In this document: positions 1-10,675 of the stretch, one piece after another
Layout of the letters: every line of letters begins with the position of its first letter
How positions within the stretch are numbered: the stretch's first letter is position 1
DNA from: Dromaius novaehollandiae
Taxonomy: Eukaryota > Chordata > Aves > Casuariiformes > Dromaiidae
DNA: 64,000 nucleotides
Direction of reading: 5' to 3'
Assembly (NCBI RefSeq): GCF_036370855.1
Contig: NC_088130.1
Location: forward strand, 68,734,941-68,798,940
Notes under the pieces: generated by a model
Told to the model about the DNA's origin: nothing
What the model saw: only the letters and a program-made list of their open reading frames with translations
The model's database searches: none
Program-made: the position numbers and the translations under genes

Positions 1-3000
1 ACCAAGCAGGAGGAGAATTATCTGGGGTTCTCGGAGCGAGACGAGGGATTCCCGGCATTCCCAGGATCTGCAGAAGAGACTCCAGGAACCTCCCTGGCCG
101 AGCTGGGGCCAGAAATCCAAATATCCAGGTGGAGAGAGGATGGAAAGGCGACAAGCCGAAGCCCTGGCGAGTGGCGCTTGGGCTTTTATTTATTACTTAT
201 TTCATGGACCAGCAGAAGGGCTCAGCGCAGAAGAGGTCGGCGGCAAAGGTCAGCGATGGACCTACGTGGCTTTTGAAGCCAAGCAACGCTCGCAGCGCCC
301 ATTTATTAAAATTCAAGGTAATTAAGAACCCTAAACCCACGAGGGAGTCGCTCAGCTTAATTAGATGGAAAGCTGGTTTCCATCATCTCGGGGTCTGGGC
401 ACCCACTCGCCGCCCCAGGACACGCTCACACCGATTTGCCGTCCTTCGGGGCGCAGCTTTGACGTGCGCACGGAGGAAACCACGAAATCAAGCTGTCTTT
501 TTTTTTCTTTTTTCTTTTCTTTTTTTTTTTTTGGCAGCCTTCAACACGGATTTGTTAGCAGCACGCCTGCAGCCCCAGCTGCCAGGCCGCCTTCGCTCCC
601 GCAGCCCGCCCCGGGACTTGGCAGCGGGCGACAAAAGAGCAGTTGGAGGTTTCTCCGCGACGGGCAGGGGGATCTGCTCCGAACGGCTCCTGCAGGGTTT
701 TTTCCAAAAAAAAGGAATTTTTTTGCCCCCCCCCCCCAAAAAAAGACATTCCCATCACCCTGCCCCATGCTTTTCTTTTAAAATAGGCATCTTTAAATGC
801 GTTAAGGGCCTTCTCCCTTTGAAGGAGCACGGCTCATCAGGACCGGTTCCCGAGGTTCCCGCGCTGCGATGCGCCGTTTTGATGAAAATCTGTATAAATA
901 AGTAAATTGCTAGGGAAGGGGAAGGGGAAGAGAAGGAAAAAACCCAACCCCACACAAGCAGAGTTTGCTTCCAAGGGGTGAAGGACAGGAACACGAAATT
1001 GCGGGTTTGGGGCGCTACCCTGTGATTAGGCACCGCGTTTGCTGCTTGTCGGAGAGGAGGGACGTGACTCCGGCAGCAAACGCGGGAGTCGCCTGCGTTC
1101 ATCCCAACGCTCCACAGCGCCAAGAAGGGCCCGAACAGCCTCATTAGTCAAATTAACGAGTTTTAAGGGTTCGCTGCAAGACAGGCGTCCATCTTTACGC
1201 CCCAGTGTCGCAGGTTGGGCCAATGTCCCCTCCGCTGCCAAGAAACCCTCCAAGCTGTGCGATGGGTCAAAGAGCAGCCAGCAAGGCGCCGACGGGAAGA
1301 GGCGACCCGGGGCTTCGGCCGAGCCACCCCGCCGCTCGCTGCGCACGCCGACCGGCTCCGAAGGTTCAAAGTCTGCCGTCGTGCCGAAGCTCGATCACCG
1401 CCGGGCCATCCTCCCTAGATAACCCTTACGGCAGCGTTGCAGCACTCGACCCCTTTCGTGCCAGAGCTACCAACTCACGAGACAGCACGCAAATTAGCAA
1501 AAAGTCCAACGTGCCTCAACTGCATTGCACTAAAGTGCCTAAAAGAGGCCAATCTGGGGCCTATACAGATAGAAAAATTGCATCTATCCGTATAGATAGA
1601 AAGCACCAGGGCCTTGCCCGGTGCGAGGTCTCCAACAAGGTACAAGCTCTTCCAACATCTAGCCCAGCTTGCGTGCAACCACCTCTCCCGGCTCAGCCGC
1701 AGCGTTTACCCTCAGGACACGTCGAACCCGAACTCAGGAGCGCCCCGGCTCACAGACCGGCCAAACACACAGCAGCCCGTCCTCATCCCACCCCGGCTCC
1801 CCCAAGCCACGCGGCTGAAGGAAGGACACAAGAAGATGTAAGCACCAGCTGGGGGAAAACCTGGTGCAACTGGTTTTGTGGGCTTAGATTGCAGGCGCGG
1901 AGCTAACGGAGGTGCCGCTAGACCTGCGGCTGAGGCAAAAAACTGCATAAACAGAAATAAAAACGCAGCCAGCGTAAATGCTTAACTCCTGCAAGCTCAT
2001 CGCACCGGAGCTGCATCCCCAGGCACGGACCTGGTCGCCCTTCACGAAAGGCACCGCGTGGCTCGTGAGCTCCCCAACACCTCGTCCAGGTGGACCTCAG
2101 CGCCGGGCCGGCCGCCCATCCCCGGCTGTTGTCCTCCCGGCCGGGAAAGATCCCAAACGCGGATTTGAGGGACGTGACAGCCCATCAGTTCCCGGCCCAT
2201 GCCGCCCGGCGCACAGGTCACAGCGCATCGCGTTTCCGCGAGACGAGCCACGAATATATTCTCCTTGCGCACCGAGGAGCTCCTAACTCAGAGTTTCCCG
2301 ACTCCGCTGTGGCTCCTTCCTCATACCCTGCATCAGGATACAAGAACTGAATTCTTAAGAGACTCAAACATGTTTTCATAACCTAAAAAATCCTTCAGGC
2401 ATAGCTGCTTTCCCTAGCAGGAGCTGCAAACGAAGCAGCAGGAGTCCTCGGGGAGCCGAGTCCCAGGAGCTCTGCAGCAAAGGACACGGAGGTCCCTGGA
2501 CTGAACCGCAACCTCCCCACGTTTGATGCTTATTCTGAAGATTTTTTTTAATATGCAATATACAGAAAATCAGTTACGACCCTGTCAATGATGCACAGGT
2601 GCCTCGCAGAAACCCCACTACGTGCCCTCACGCATTTTTGAGGCATGCACCTAGCAGCAGGCAAGCTCCCTCCTTTCCCACCCGGTTTCGCCAGAATTTG
2701 CAGAGCAAAATCATCCCTCCTCGGGCTGGCGGGGAGGAGGAGAGCTCCTCCGGGTCCCCGAGCTGCTCCCTGGCCCCGAGGGGACCTGCAAGCACCCGCG
2801 AAGGACGGACCCACCGAACACGGCGTCCCTCAAAGGTTCCCAGCAATCAGAAGGTTTCTGCCAGGTACTTCAGCAGGCAACTGCCCCAGGCACGTTTGCC
2901 TTCGAAAAGTCTCTCCCCAGGGTCAGACACTGTTCCTTCAGCACAGCTACTTTATTTAATACAACAACTTTAAACAAAAAACAGAGCTTTCCGTATCCAG

Positions 3001-3477
3001 AGCTAGCCATTAAAAAAAGACCTTAATGCATTAAAAAAATCCATCGCCTACCAAAACCACTTGGCAAATAAGAGTCTCACTCAGAAGGTCCCTCGGGCAA
3101 TCCCACCGCGGAGCTGCTCGCCCACAGCGGCTTTCCGACGGACATGGGACGAACACCCCGCGATCCCGGACGGGGATCAGAGCGCAGGCAGGAATTTATC
3201 CATACGGAGGTACCAAGGCTCCCCACCGGCCACTCGCCACTTGGTGCACACAAGCAGCTCTGGAGCTACTCACGTGCTCATAATTAAGGCGCAGCTCTTA
3301 ATTATCTTGCTTAATGGGGGCTATTAAACACCAGTCGCTCTCCTTGTTTCGTCTCACAAACACGCTCCTGCCCTGAACCCCAGCGAGTTCGCGGGAGGAA
3401 GAACCACGATGGGCACGGGGGCACCAGGGACCACGGTGTCCCAGCACCACACATCCCGGCTCAGCGGCAGCGCCCGT

Positions 3478-3510
3478 CCGTCCATCCATCCATCCATCCA
3501 CCCACCCAAA
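3478..3510. repeat. TCCA tetranucleotide microsatellite
   Basis: A short run of CCAT/TCCA tetramers decays at its right end into CCCA units. It is an ordinary simple repeat in MYO5B intron 1. Confidence 0.85.
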
Positions 3511-4678
3511 AATCCCCCGACAGCTCATGCAGCTCTGCCTCGTGGCATCTCCCAGGCAAGAGACGCACGCAACGTGGAGCATCTCCACCACGTCACAGCT
3601 CGGTGGGCCACCAGCACCCGCTCCCCTCCGGTTTAGGGGCCACGTAGAGAAGTACCAAAGTCCAACACAGCAAACTTCCCACCCCAACTCTCCTGGCAGC
3701 AGCTTAACAAGCGCTAAGACAACACCACGCGTCCCACCGGCTCCCAGGAGACCTTCTGCAGGTGCCACCTGGAAGCCAAAGGCTCTCTGAACACCCAGCA
3801 GCAGGTCTCAGGGCTGCAAGGGGGGAAGGAAGCACCCCAGAAGTCCCACTCCCTCCTTCCAAAGTCGCTCGCCAGCGGTTTCTTTCATCCAGGTTTAAGG
3901 GGGACACGGAGGAGACGATGCTGTGGCTGCGTCAGGGCGATGCCACGCAGCGGATCAATAGGCTTTTAGCGAGACAACAGCATCGATTCCCGCGAGCGGC
4001 ATCGCCCCGCTTCCCTTCGCCCGCATCCCGGCTCAGGGAACGGCGTTCCCACCGCGCCGGCGAGGTTACCCGTCCGGCTGCAACTCCCCGTCACCGGGAC
4101 GCGGGACCAAGCATCCTCCCCAGCTCGGAGGCTTCGTTTCCAGGAAAATAAGTAGATAAAGTCGTCCCCCGCGGCGGCCGCTCAGCCCCGCTGGAGCCGG
4201 CGGGACTCCGAGGGCGCCTTCCCCACAGCCCGCAGCTCATCCCGGACCCGTTTCATACATTAAATAACAGCCGCCAAAATAAAAAGCGGCAATCCCCGAT
4301 GTTACGTAAGAGCCATCTGAAAAATTCAGACAGAAGCAGAAATTTGGAGGGGGGGAAAAAAAAAAAAAAGAACAAGAAAGACACCACAAAAAAAAAAATC
4401 TCGCAGAAAGACCAAAAGCGACTCCCCGAAAGGGCCGTTCCCAGGACGGTACCGGCCTCTGTGCTGAGCACGGTCCGAAAACAAGAATTTAAAGCATTAA
4501 AATAGAAAATAGAAATAATAGAAATAAGTAAGATATGGTCGAGGAGCCCTGTTATCCCGCTGCTCGGCGGGAATGCCTCGCGCCGAGCGCTGCCGTGTCC
4601 TGGCACAGGGATGCTGTGAGCTCGTCCCGGGCCAGACAGCACTGCTTCTCGTGCGGGCCTTAAAATAAATGAACCAAT

Positions 4679-5312
4679 GGGGGGGAAAAGAAGGGGAAAA
4701 AAGAGAGAGAGACAAAAAAAAGAAGGGGGGAAAAAAGAGAGAGAGAGAGAGAGAAAAAAAAAAGACGGGGAAAAAAAGAGAGAGAGAGGGGAAAAAAAGA
4801 AGGGGAAAAAAGAGAGAGAGAAAAAAAAGAAGGGGAAAAAAGAGAGAGAGAGAAAAGAAAAAGAAGGAGAAAAAAGAGAGAGAGGGGGAGAAGAAAAGAA
4901 GGGGAAAAAAGAGAGAGAGGGAAAAGAAAAGAAGGGGAAAAAAGAGAGAGAGGGAAAAAGAAGGGAAAAAGAGAGAGAGAGAAAAAAAGAGAAAAAAGAG
5001 AGAAAAAAAAGGGAAAAAAGAGAGAGAGGAAAAAAAGAAGGGAAAAAAGAGAGAGGAAAAAAAGAAGGGAAAAAGAGAGAGAGAGAAAAGGGAAAAAAGA
5101 GAGAGAGAGAAAAAAGGGAAAAAAGAGAGAGAGAAAAAAGAAGGGAAAAAAGAGAGAGAGAGAAAAAAAAGAAGGGAAAAAAGAGAGGGAGAGAAAAAAA
5201 AGAAGGGAAAAAAGAGAGGGAGAGAAAAAAAAGAAGGGAAAAAAGAGAGGGAGGGAAAAGAAGGGGGAAAAAAGAGAATAGAAGGAAAAAAAGAGAAAAA
5301 AAAGAAAAAAAG
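4679..5312. repeat. Homopurine (A/G) tract, about 630 bp
   Basis: The plus strand is almost purely A and G for about 630 bases. It is built of imperfect units that alternate a GAAGGGGAAAAAAG block with a (GA)n block and an A-run, about 25-35 bp per unit. On the MYO5B sense strand this is a polypyrimidine tract starting about 500 bp inside intron 1. Long homopurine/homopyrimidine mirror-like tracts can form intramolecular triplex (H-DNA). The long frames through it (Ser/Phe/Leu-rich on minus, Lys/Arg/Glu-rich on plus) follow from composition and are not genes. Confidence 0.95.
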
Positions 5313-5569
5313 CTGTGCTCCCCCACAAATTTAATAAAACACCGGCAACAACAGCTCAGGGCTCGGAGCCTCCCGGCGCTGCTTCGGGCCATCCCCGCGG
5401 CACCAACGCGGCTCCCCGCGGGGGCGCAGCGGCCGCGCACCCCCCATCCCCCCCCGCCCGTCACCGCCCTCCCGGGCCGCGCGGAAACAGGTGAGCGGGG
5501 GCCCCCCCCGCGCGGGGGGACACGGCCGGGGCAGCTCTGCGCGCCCGTTTTTTTCCTTTTCTCCCCCTT

Positions 5570-5672
5570 TTTAAAATTTTTCTTAATTTTTTTAAATTTT
5601 TAAAATTATTTTTAATTTTTTAGTTTTAAAATATTTTTAATTTTTTATATATTTTTTAATTTTTTTTAAGGG
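5570..5672. repeat. AT-rich low-complexity stretch
   Basis: Short runs of T and A such as TTTTTAAAATTTTT recur for about 100 bp. They are sandwiched between GC-rich blocks just inside the MYO5B intron and end abruptly at a G7 run near 5671. No gene signal is visible. Confidence 0.8.
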
Positions 5673-5817
5673 GGGGCGGAAGCGCGGCTGCCGGCGGAGG
5701 ACTTCGCCCCGCGGAGCGGCCCGGCCGCGCCCCCCCCCCCCCCCGCGCACCGAGTTACGAGACACAAATAAAACACGCGAGCGTCCCCCCCCCGGGCCCC
5801 CGCGGCGCGGCGCGCAC

Positions 5818-5844
5818 CTGCGTGTAGAGCTGGGCCGCGGACAT
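5818..5844 (-). CDS. MYO5B: MYO5B coding exon 1 (unconventional myosin-Vb N-terminus)
   Basis: On the minus strand an ATG at 5844 opens the nine codons MSAAQLYTQ, followed at once by a GTGCGC donor in phase 0. Human MYO5B begins MSVGELYSQ and its first exon ends at that same Q, so length, phase and residues agree (MYO5A begins MAASELYTK). MYO5B is the actin motor that carries RAB11/RAB8 recycling endosomes, needed for apical trafficking in polarised epithelia. Only the first nine residues lie here; motor, IQ, coiled-coil and globular tail exons are off the left edge. The call rests on a short peptide, but its place next to CFAP53 and its strand match the conserved gene order, which supports it strongly. 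Confidence 0.82.
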
Positions 5845-5880
5845 CGCGGAGCGCGGGCGCTAGGGCGCGGCGGGGCGCAT

Positions 5881-5899
5881 GGGGGGGGGGGGGGGGGGG
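5881..5899. repeat. G19 homopolymer in MYO5B 5' UTR region
   Basis: Nineteen consecutive G on the plus strand sit 37 bp upstream of the MYO5B ATG, so they would be a C-run in the MYO5B message. GGC and GCA triplets follow. The G-rich strand can form a G-quadruplex, and run length is prone to sequencing error and polymorphism. Confidence 0.95.
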
Positions 5900-6049
5900 C
5901 GGCGGCGGCAGCAGCGGTGGCCGCGGCGCCGCCGGCCCGACCTTTACTCCCGCCGCCGCCGGCCGGAGCGCGCGGGGCGGGGCCGCCGCCGCCCCGCCCC
6001 CGCCGCCGCCGCGCCCCGCGCAGGTATGGGGCGGCGCCGCCCGCGGCAC

Positions 6050-7070
6050 CGGAGCGGAATGGAGCGGCACGGAATGGAGTGGAGCGGCCCGGAGCGGCAC
6101 CGAGTGACACGGGATGGCACGGAGCGGATCGGCACGGAATGGACTGGCCCGGCACGGAACGGCACCGAGTGACACGGGATGGCACGGAGCGGATCGGCAC
6201 GGAACGGACTGGCCCGGCACGGAACGGCACCGAGTGACACGGGATGGCACGGACCGGATCGGCACGGAACGGACTGGCCCGGCACGGAACGGCACCGAGT
6301 GACACGGGATGGCACGGAGCGGATCGGCACGGAACGGACTGGCCCGGCACGGAACGGCACCGAGTGACACGGGATGGCACGGAACGGACTGGCCCGGAAT
6401 GGACTGGCCCGGCACGGAACGGCACCGAGCGACACGGGATGGCACGGAGCGGATCGGCACGGAACGGACTGCCCCGGCCCGGAGCGGCACCGAGTGACAC
6501 GGGATGGCACGGAGCGGATCGGCACGGAACGGACTGGCCCGGCACGGAACGGCACCGAGTGACACGGGATGGCACGGAGCGGATCGGCACGGAACGGACT
6601 GGCCCGGCACGGAACGGCACCGAGTGACACGGGATGGCACGGAACGGACTGGCCCGGAATGGACTGGCCCGGCACGGAACGGCACCGAGCGACACGGGAT
6701 GGCACGGAGCGGATCGGCACGGAACGGACTGGCCCGGCACGGAACGGCACCGAGTGACACGGGATGGCACGGAGCGGATCGGCACGGAATGGACTGGCCC
6801 GGCACGGAGCGGCACCGAGTGACACGGGATGGCACGGAACGGATCGGCACGGAACGGACTGGCCCGGCACGGAACGGCACCGAGTGACACGGGATGGCAC
6901 GGAGCGGATCGGCACGGAACGGACTGGCCCGGCACGGAACGGCACCGAGTGACACGGGATGGCACGGAGCAGATCGGCCCGGAACGGATCGGCACTGAGT
7001 AACACGGACCGGCCCAGCACATAATGGATCGGCACCAAGTAACACGGCACGGGACGGCCCGGCCCGGCAC
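6050..7070. repeat. 65-bp minisatellite made of 13 pentamers, about 15 copies
   Basis: The marker GACACGGGAT recurs at exactly 65-bp spacing from about 6107 to 6952 (14 occurrences). Each 65-bp unit divides into 13 pentamers of consensus GGMAC: ggcac ggagc ggatc ggcac, then ggaac ggact ggccc ggcac, then ggaac ggcac cgagt gacac gggat. A variant unit carrying GGAATGGACTGGCCC and CGAGCGAC occurs twice, 260 bp apart (about 6375-6435 and 6635-6695), so a four-unit block was itself duplicated. The edges are degenerate. Because 65 is not a multiple of three and the unit lacks stops on the minus strand, all three minus frames stay open for over 400 codons; these are artefacts. Confidence 0.95.
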
Positions 7071-10000
7071 AGACCCCCCTGTGCGCTGCTTCACCGCTCA
7101 GGTTGCAGCTGCCGGGCAGCGCTTGGAGCATCAGAAACCTCCGTCGGCCAGGATGAAGCGGCCAAAATTTGCTGCCGTACCCTGCCGTGGGGCAGCTGAG
7201 CTGATGCCCGAAGAGGACGATGCCACGAAAACGCAAAATGCGGCCGCGGAAACGAAAGCCGCAGCACCAGGAGTTTCAGCGAAGGTGCTTCTCCGGGAAG
7301 GTCTCCACAGCTCGCGCGGCCCTGAGCTCCCTGCCGCCGTTACGGGCTGCTTTTCGTTAGGCGCTGGAGACCCCTTTTGGTTTCACACACCAGATGAAAT
7401 ATGAACGCTTTAAAAACCTGGACGAGGCCCCGGTGTGTCAGCACGTACAGGCTCACGTGGTCAAGGTGCCACAGACCGCGCTAGGCCATCTCCCGCCTTG
7501 TGAGGTCCAGGGGGTATTAAAGGGCAGAAGGTCTTAACAAGCGTGGTTGAACATCTCAGGAGACTTTCGCTTCCTCTTGCTTCCCCCCCTTTCCTTACTT
7601 ACCGCTTCGGCATGGAAATCCAACATCATAAATGTAGTTTGGGGGTCACAAACATGCCAATGGGGCCAAACACACCCGCTGGCCTCAAAGTCTTTCATGG
7701 GAAGTCTTCCCAAAATAGCAGGGCTGGAGGTGGCACCGCTGGTACCTGCAGCGAGCTGGAGGCATTTGCAGCCTCCAAGCAGCCGACCTTGCAGCCAGCC
7801 GTAGCCACACACACTGTCCTGCAGGCCACCAGCTAACCCTATGGGTTCCCCCCCCATATAGATTTTTTTCCCTGTAAACGAAGCAGATTACACCCAAAGC
7901 TCCCACACCTAAGGAGAGGTCACCCAGCCACGGGCTGGGCTGTAGTTCCACTCACCGGTGCTGCTCATGCGCTCCCAGTCTAATAGATGGTTTGGATCCA
8001 GAACTTCTCAGCCACGCCGGGGAAACACCGCACACGTGAGCATTACTTAACGCCCGTGAGGTTCTCCAGACCCATAAGCCGCAATTTAGAATCTATTAGT
8101 CATTTTGCGAGTTAATGTTTACCGTAGCTTAAAAAATCTGACGCGAGTGTTGGGTGGAAAGAAAGGCATGACCACTCTTTGAGGCATGCGCTATGCGATG
8201 CCCTGCCAGGTGCCCAGCTTACTGCAGGGACATCAAAGGAGCTGGAACAGGATGGAAATCAATAAGATGAAGGAATGGGAACTCCTCAGCCTTGGCAAAG
8301 AAAATCCTCCTTGCTGCGTTGCTCAGCTGGAATTGTTACGGGGCATCGAGACGATGCTTTTAAAAGGAGTCTGCTGACACATTCGGCCGCTCAGCAGTCT
8401 GGGAGGAACCTTATCTGCTCTTCTAGATTCGCTTGAAGTCTCCGAAGTGCTCAGCAGCAAAGGGGTCAGCCGCAGCCGCATGTTCACCCACCACAAGCTT
8501 CCTCTCAGAAGAGTTCGGTCACCGTGTACTCGGTGCTGTTATCAAGCAGACAGCAAGCCCTCCGAAGGCAAACCTACCGCGGTCTGGCCTTGCACTTCCG
8601 TGCAAGCTTCATATTCATCGCAGAGAGGAGTTCTGCCTGTAAGAGCAGGAGCTCTCACCACCTCCTTTGGGTTATTATTTAAAAAAAAAAAGTATTATGG
8701 CTCTGTATGGCTCAAATTCACTGAGCTTGTGAATGTACTATTTCGTACCTCTCACGTATTGGGTATACCCGACGGCAGTATCACAGCCTTTAAGAACATA
8801 CTTTAATTAATATGGAATTAGTATTAATCCTGGAATCATGCGCTATTATGTGCTTTTCAAAGGTGAGTCACTGTAGTGAAGAAAATCTACCTTGCTTCCC
8901 CAGGGCCACACCAGGAGTCTGTCGCAGACCGGGAAATAAGTTTCTTAATCGTTCTCTGGCACTTTGACCTAGCGGCGAGATGAGAGACCTGTGACTATCT
9001 GAGCTCTCTGGGCTGATGAAACATCACCTCCATTTTCTGTGATGGTCCTTCCTACGTGCAAAATGGGAGCAAAGGCTCTGAAGTGCGGCATGGCTTTGGA
9101 GAGTGCTGCTGAAAAGCACTAGGTGAGCGTTAGGCATCATCGCTAACGAGCTCTCAGCCCTCTCCAGGTCTGCAGTGCTCCAGAGTTTATGAAGATTTGT
9201 CTCTCTTTCGTCTGCTGAATCAAGAAGCTGCCCACAGAGAGGTTTTCCTGTAGGAAAGAAGCCAGGTTCTTCCATCTTTTACACCCAGACTTGGTTGGGT
9301 TGTTCTGCTAAGGTCAGTGACGTTGTTTCAGATTAATAAATCTGTAACTGGCCTTTTGCAAACAGCTGTACAACTTCCTCCACGGGCGACCGGAGTTTGT
9401 CAGCTCAGCGCCCGCTATAAGCTGAGGTGACGAGGTGACTGCACGGCTAGTTTATTCCTGACTTGTTCCAGCTGTTCAGACATTTATCACCTTCTCCGTG
9501 CATCCGTTCACGCTCCCACCCAGCAAACACACAAGAATCTCGGTCCTTGCCAATGGGGAGCTAAACACTGAAAAGGGAAGAGAAGGGAGGGATCTGAAAG
9601 GAGGAAGAGGAAGAAGGTAGAGGAAGTGCCTAGGGAGGGATGGGAGTTGAAGAAGAAAGGGTTGAAAAGCAGAGGGTGGAGGAGAGATGGTAGAAGCTGA
9701 AAAGCTGAGGGAAGAGAGAGAATTATTTACAGACATGCAGCACCAAAGGCTCAAATGGAAAAATGTGGGAAAGATTAAACATTTCAGGATGCCACAAGTC
9801 CGAAGATGCAGGCTTGCCACCAACAGGATAAATAACAACCTTTTTTTGCAAAAAAGAGAATGACCTTAGCCTTGCACAGGTAAATCTGAGCAAAGACCTC
9901 ACAGACTAGCTTAGGGAATCTGATATCCCACAGATCATTCAAAAGCTATCAAATACATATAAAGCTATATTTGTTCTTTACTGTCTAGCCATAGTAAAAT

Positions 10001-10440
10001 AGAGTCATCATTTTATATTTAACAAGGAAAATGAAGATGCATCACCAAGTGCCTTTTGTCTAAATACAAAAAGGAAAGGTTTGCAAATATTTGCCATTTG
10101 AAAGGCATTTTAATAAAAGTCGGTTGGAACTTTTCTGCAAAGTTTCTTTTTGCAGATTTTAAGGAATGCCTGCATATCATTCATGCCATAATAATACATT
10201 ATTGCACTATGGAGAATGAACAATGTTCTTATATTAAAAATGTCAAACACTTTGATTTGGATCAATCATTTTGTCAAAGAAAATCCAATAAGGAGAAAAT
10301 AACCTTTAAAATATCACATTTTTTCTACTTGCCAGTGAAGTATTTTGAGCATAACAGGGGACAGGGACCTCCTAATTAGAATCAGTTATAAACACCCATA
10401 GAAAAATGTTTTTAAATGCAGTCTAGAGTGAGCTAGAATA
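7071..10440. other. Intergenic region between MYO5B promoter and CFAP53 3' end
   Basis: No exon or family-related frame is seen. The left edge is still CpG-rich island shoulder. A purine-rich stretch (GGAAGAGGAAGAAGG-like) lies at about 9575-9720. The CFAP53 3' UTR must begin at 10440 and run leftwards. An ATTAAA-type hexamer on the minus strand near 10110-10117 is a possible poly(A) signal, and a perfect AATAAA on the minus strand lies near 9452. Confidence 0.6.
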
Positions 10441-10675
10441 TCATAAGTGATCTTGCGTGCTAGACGTGAGTCTTCTTCTCAAGGGATGGGTTTCTGCTAG
10501 TGTCACCGAAGGCCTTGCTAGAATATCCTCTATCCTTTCTTGGTAAGCTCTCTCTGCTGCCAGGGCTGATTCATATTCTCGCTGCTTCTCCTCTTCCTCA
10601 GCATCACGGGCTTGTTGTTGATAGGCGATTTGAGCCTTGAGTTGCTCTTGGTATTCTTTTGCTTCCTTTACTTTT
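10441..10675 (-). CDS. CFAP53: CFAP53 exon 8 (last, with stop)
   Basis: The acceptor TTCCAG is followed by 235 nt ending in TGA at 10443-10441. It encodes KVKEAKEYQEQLKAQIAYQQ, then ARDAEEEEKQREYESALAAE, the tail ILARPSVTLAETHPLRRRL and TSSTQDHL. The human last exon has LQMQIAYQQQSQEAEKEEKR and a similar basic HPMRKA tail. Confidence 0.95.

Larger units (their letters stand above)
1..5817 (-). other. MYO5B: MYO5B intron 1 (5' part)
   Basis: This stretch lies directly downstream, on the minus strand, of the donor of the MYO5B first coding exon, so it is read as intron 1; the intron continues past position 1. No coding exon is seen in it. It holds scattered AT-rich homeodomain-like motifs (TAATTA around 3280-3300 and TTATTTATTA around 188), a short TCCA tetranucleotide run near 3478-3505, the homopurine tract at 4679-5312 and an AT-rich low-complexity stretch at about 5570-5670. 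The open frames over 129-905 and elsewhere show no family resemblance and are taken as chance frames in GC-rich DNA. Confidence 0.7.
5380..6045 (-). promoter_or_regulatory. MYO5B: MYO5B CpG island / promoter region
   Basis: GC content is very high and CpGs are dense around the MYO5B start codon, with C-runs (5730-5744), a G19 run (5881-5899), GGC triplets after it and CCGCC/GGGGCGGGG (Sp-type) boxes at about 5970-6010. The start codon at 5844 lies inside the island, so the transcription start should be just to the right of it, roughly 5850-6050. No TATA box is evident. The repeat array begins directly beyond about 6050, which places it in or next to the 5' UTR/promoter. Confidence 0.75.

Noticed and set aside
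129-905. 258-codon plus-strand frame
   Set aside because: It lies in MYO5B intron 1, contains translated homopolymers (Phe/Leu and Lys runs), and matches nothing known.
4253-5603. Long Ser/Phe/Leu-rich (minus) and Lys/Arg/Glu-rich (plus) frames
   Set aside because: Open only because the homopurine tract contains no stop codons in some frames. Composition artefact.
5637-7236. Three overlapping minus-strand frames of 430-485 codons rich in Arg, Ser, Pro and Cys, and many 60-130-codon plus-strand frames
   Set aside because: They are the translation of the 65-bp minisatellite; the period is not a multiple of three, so all frames stay open and cycle. No family resemblance and no start or splice context.
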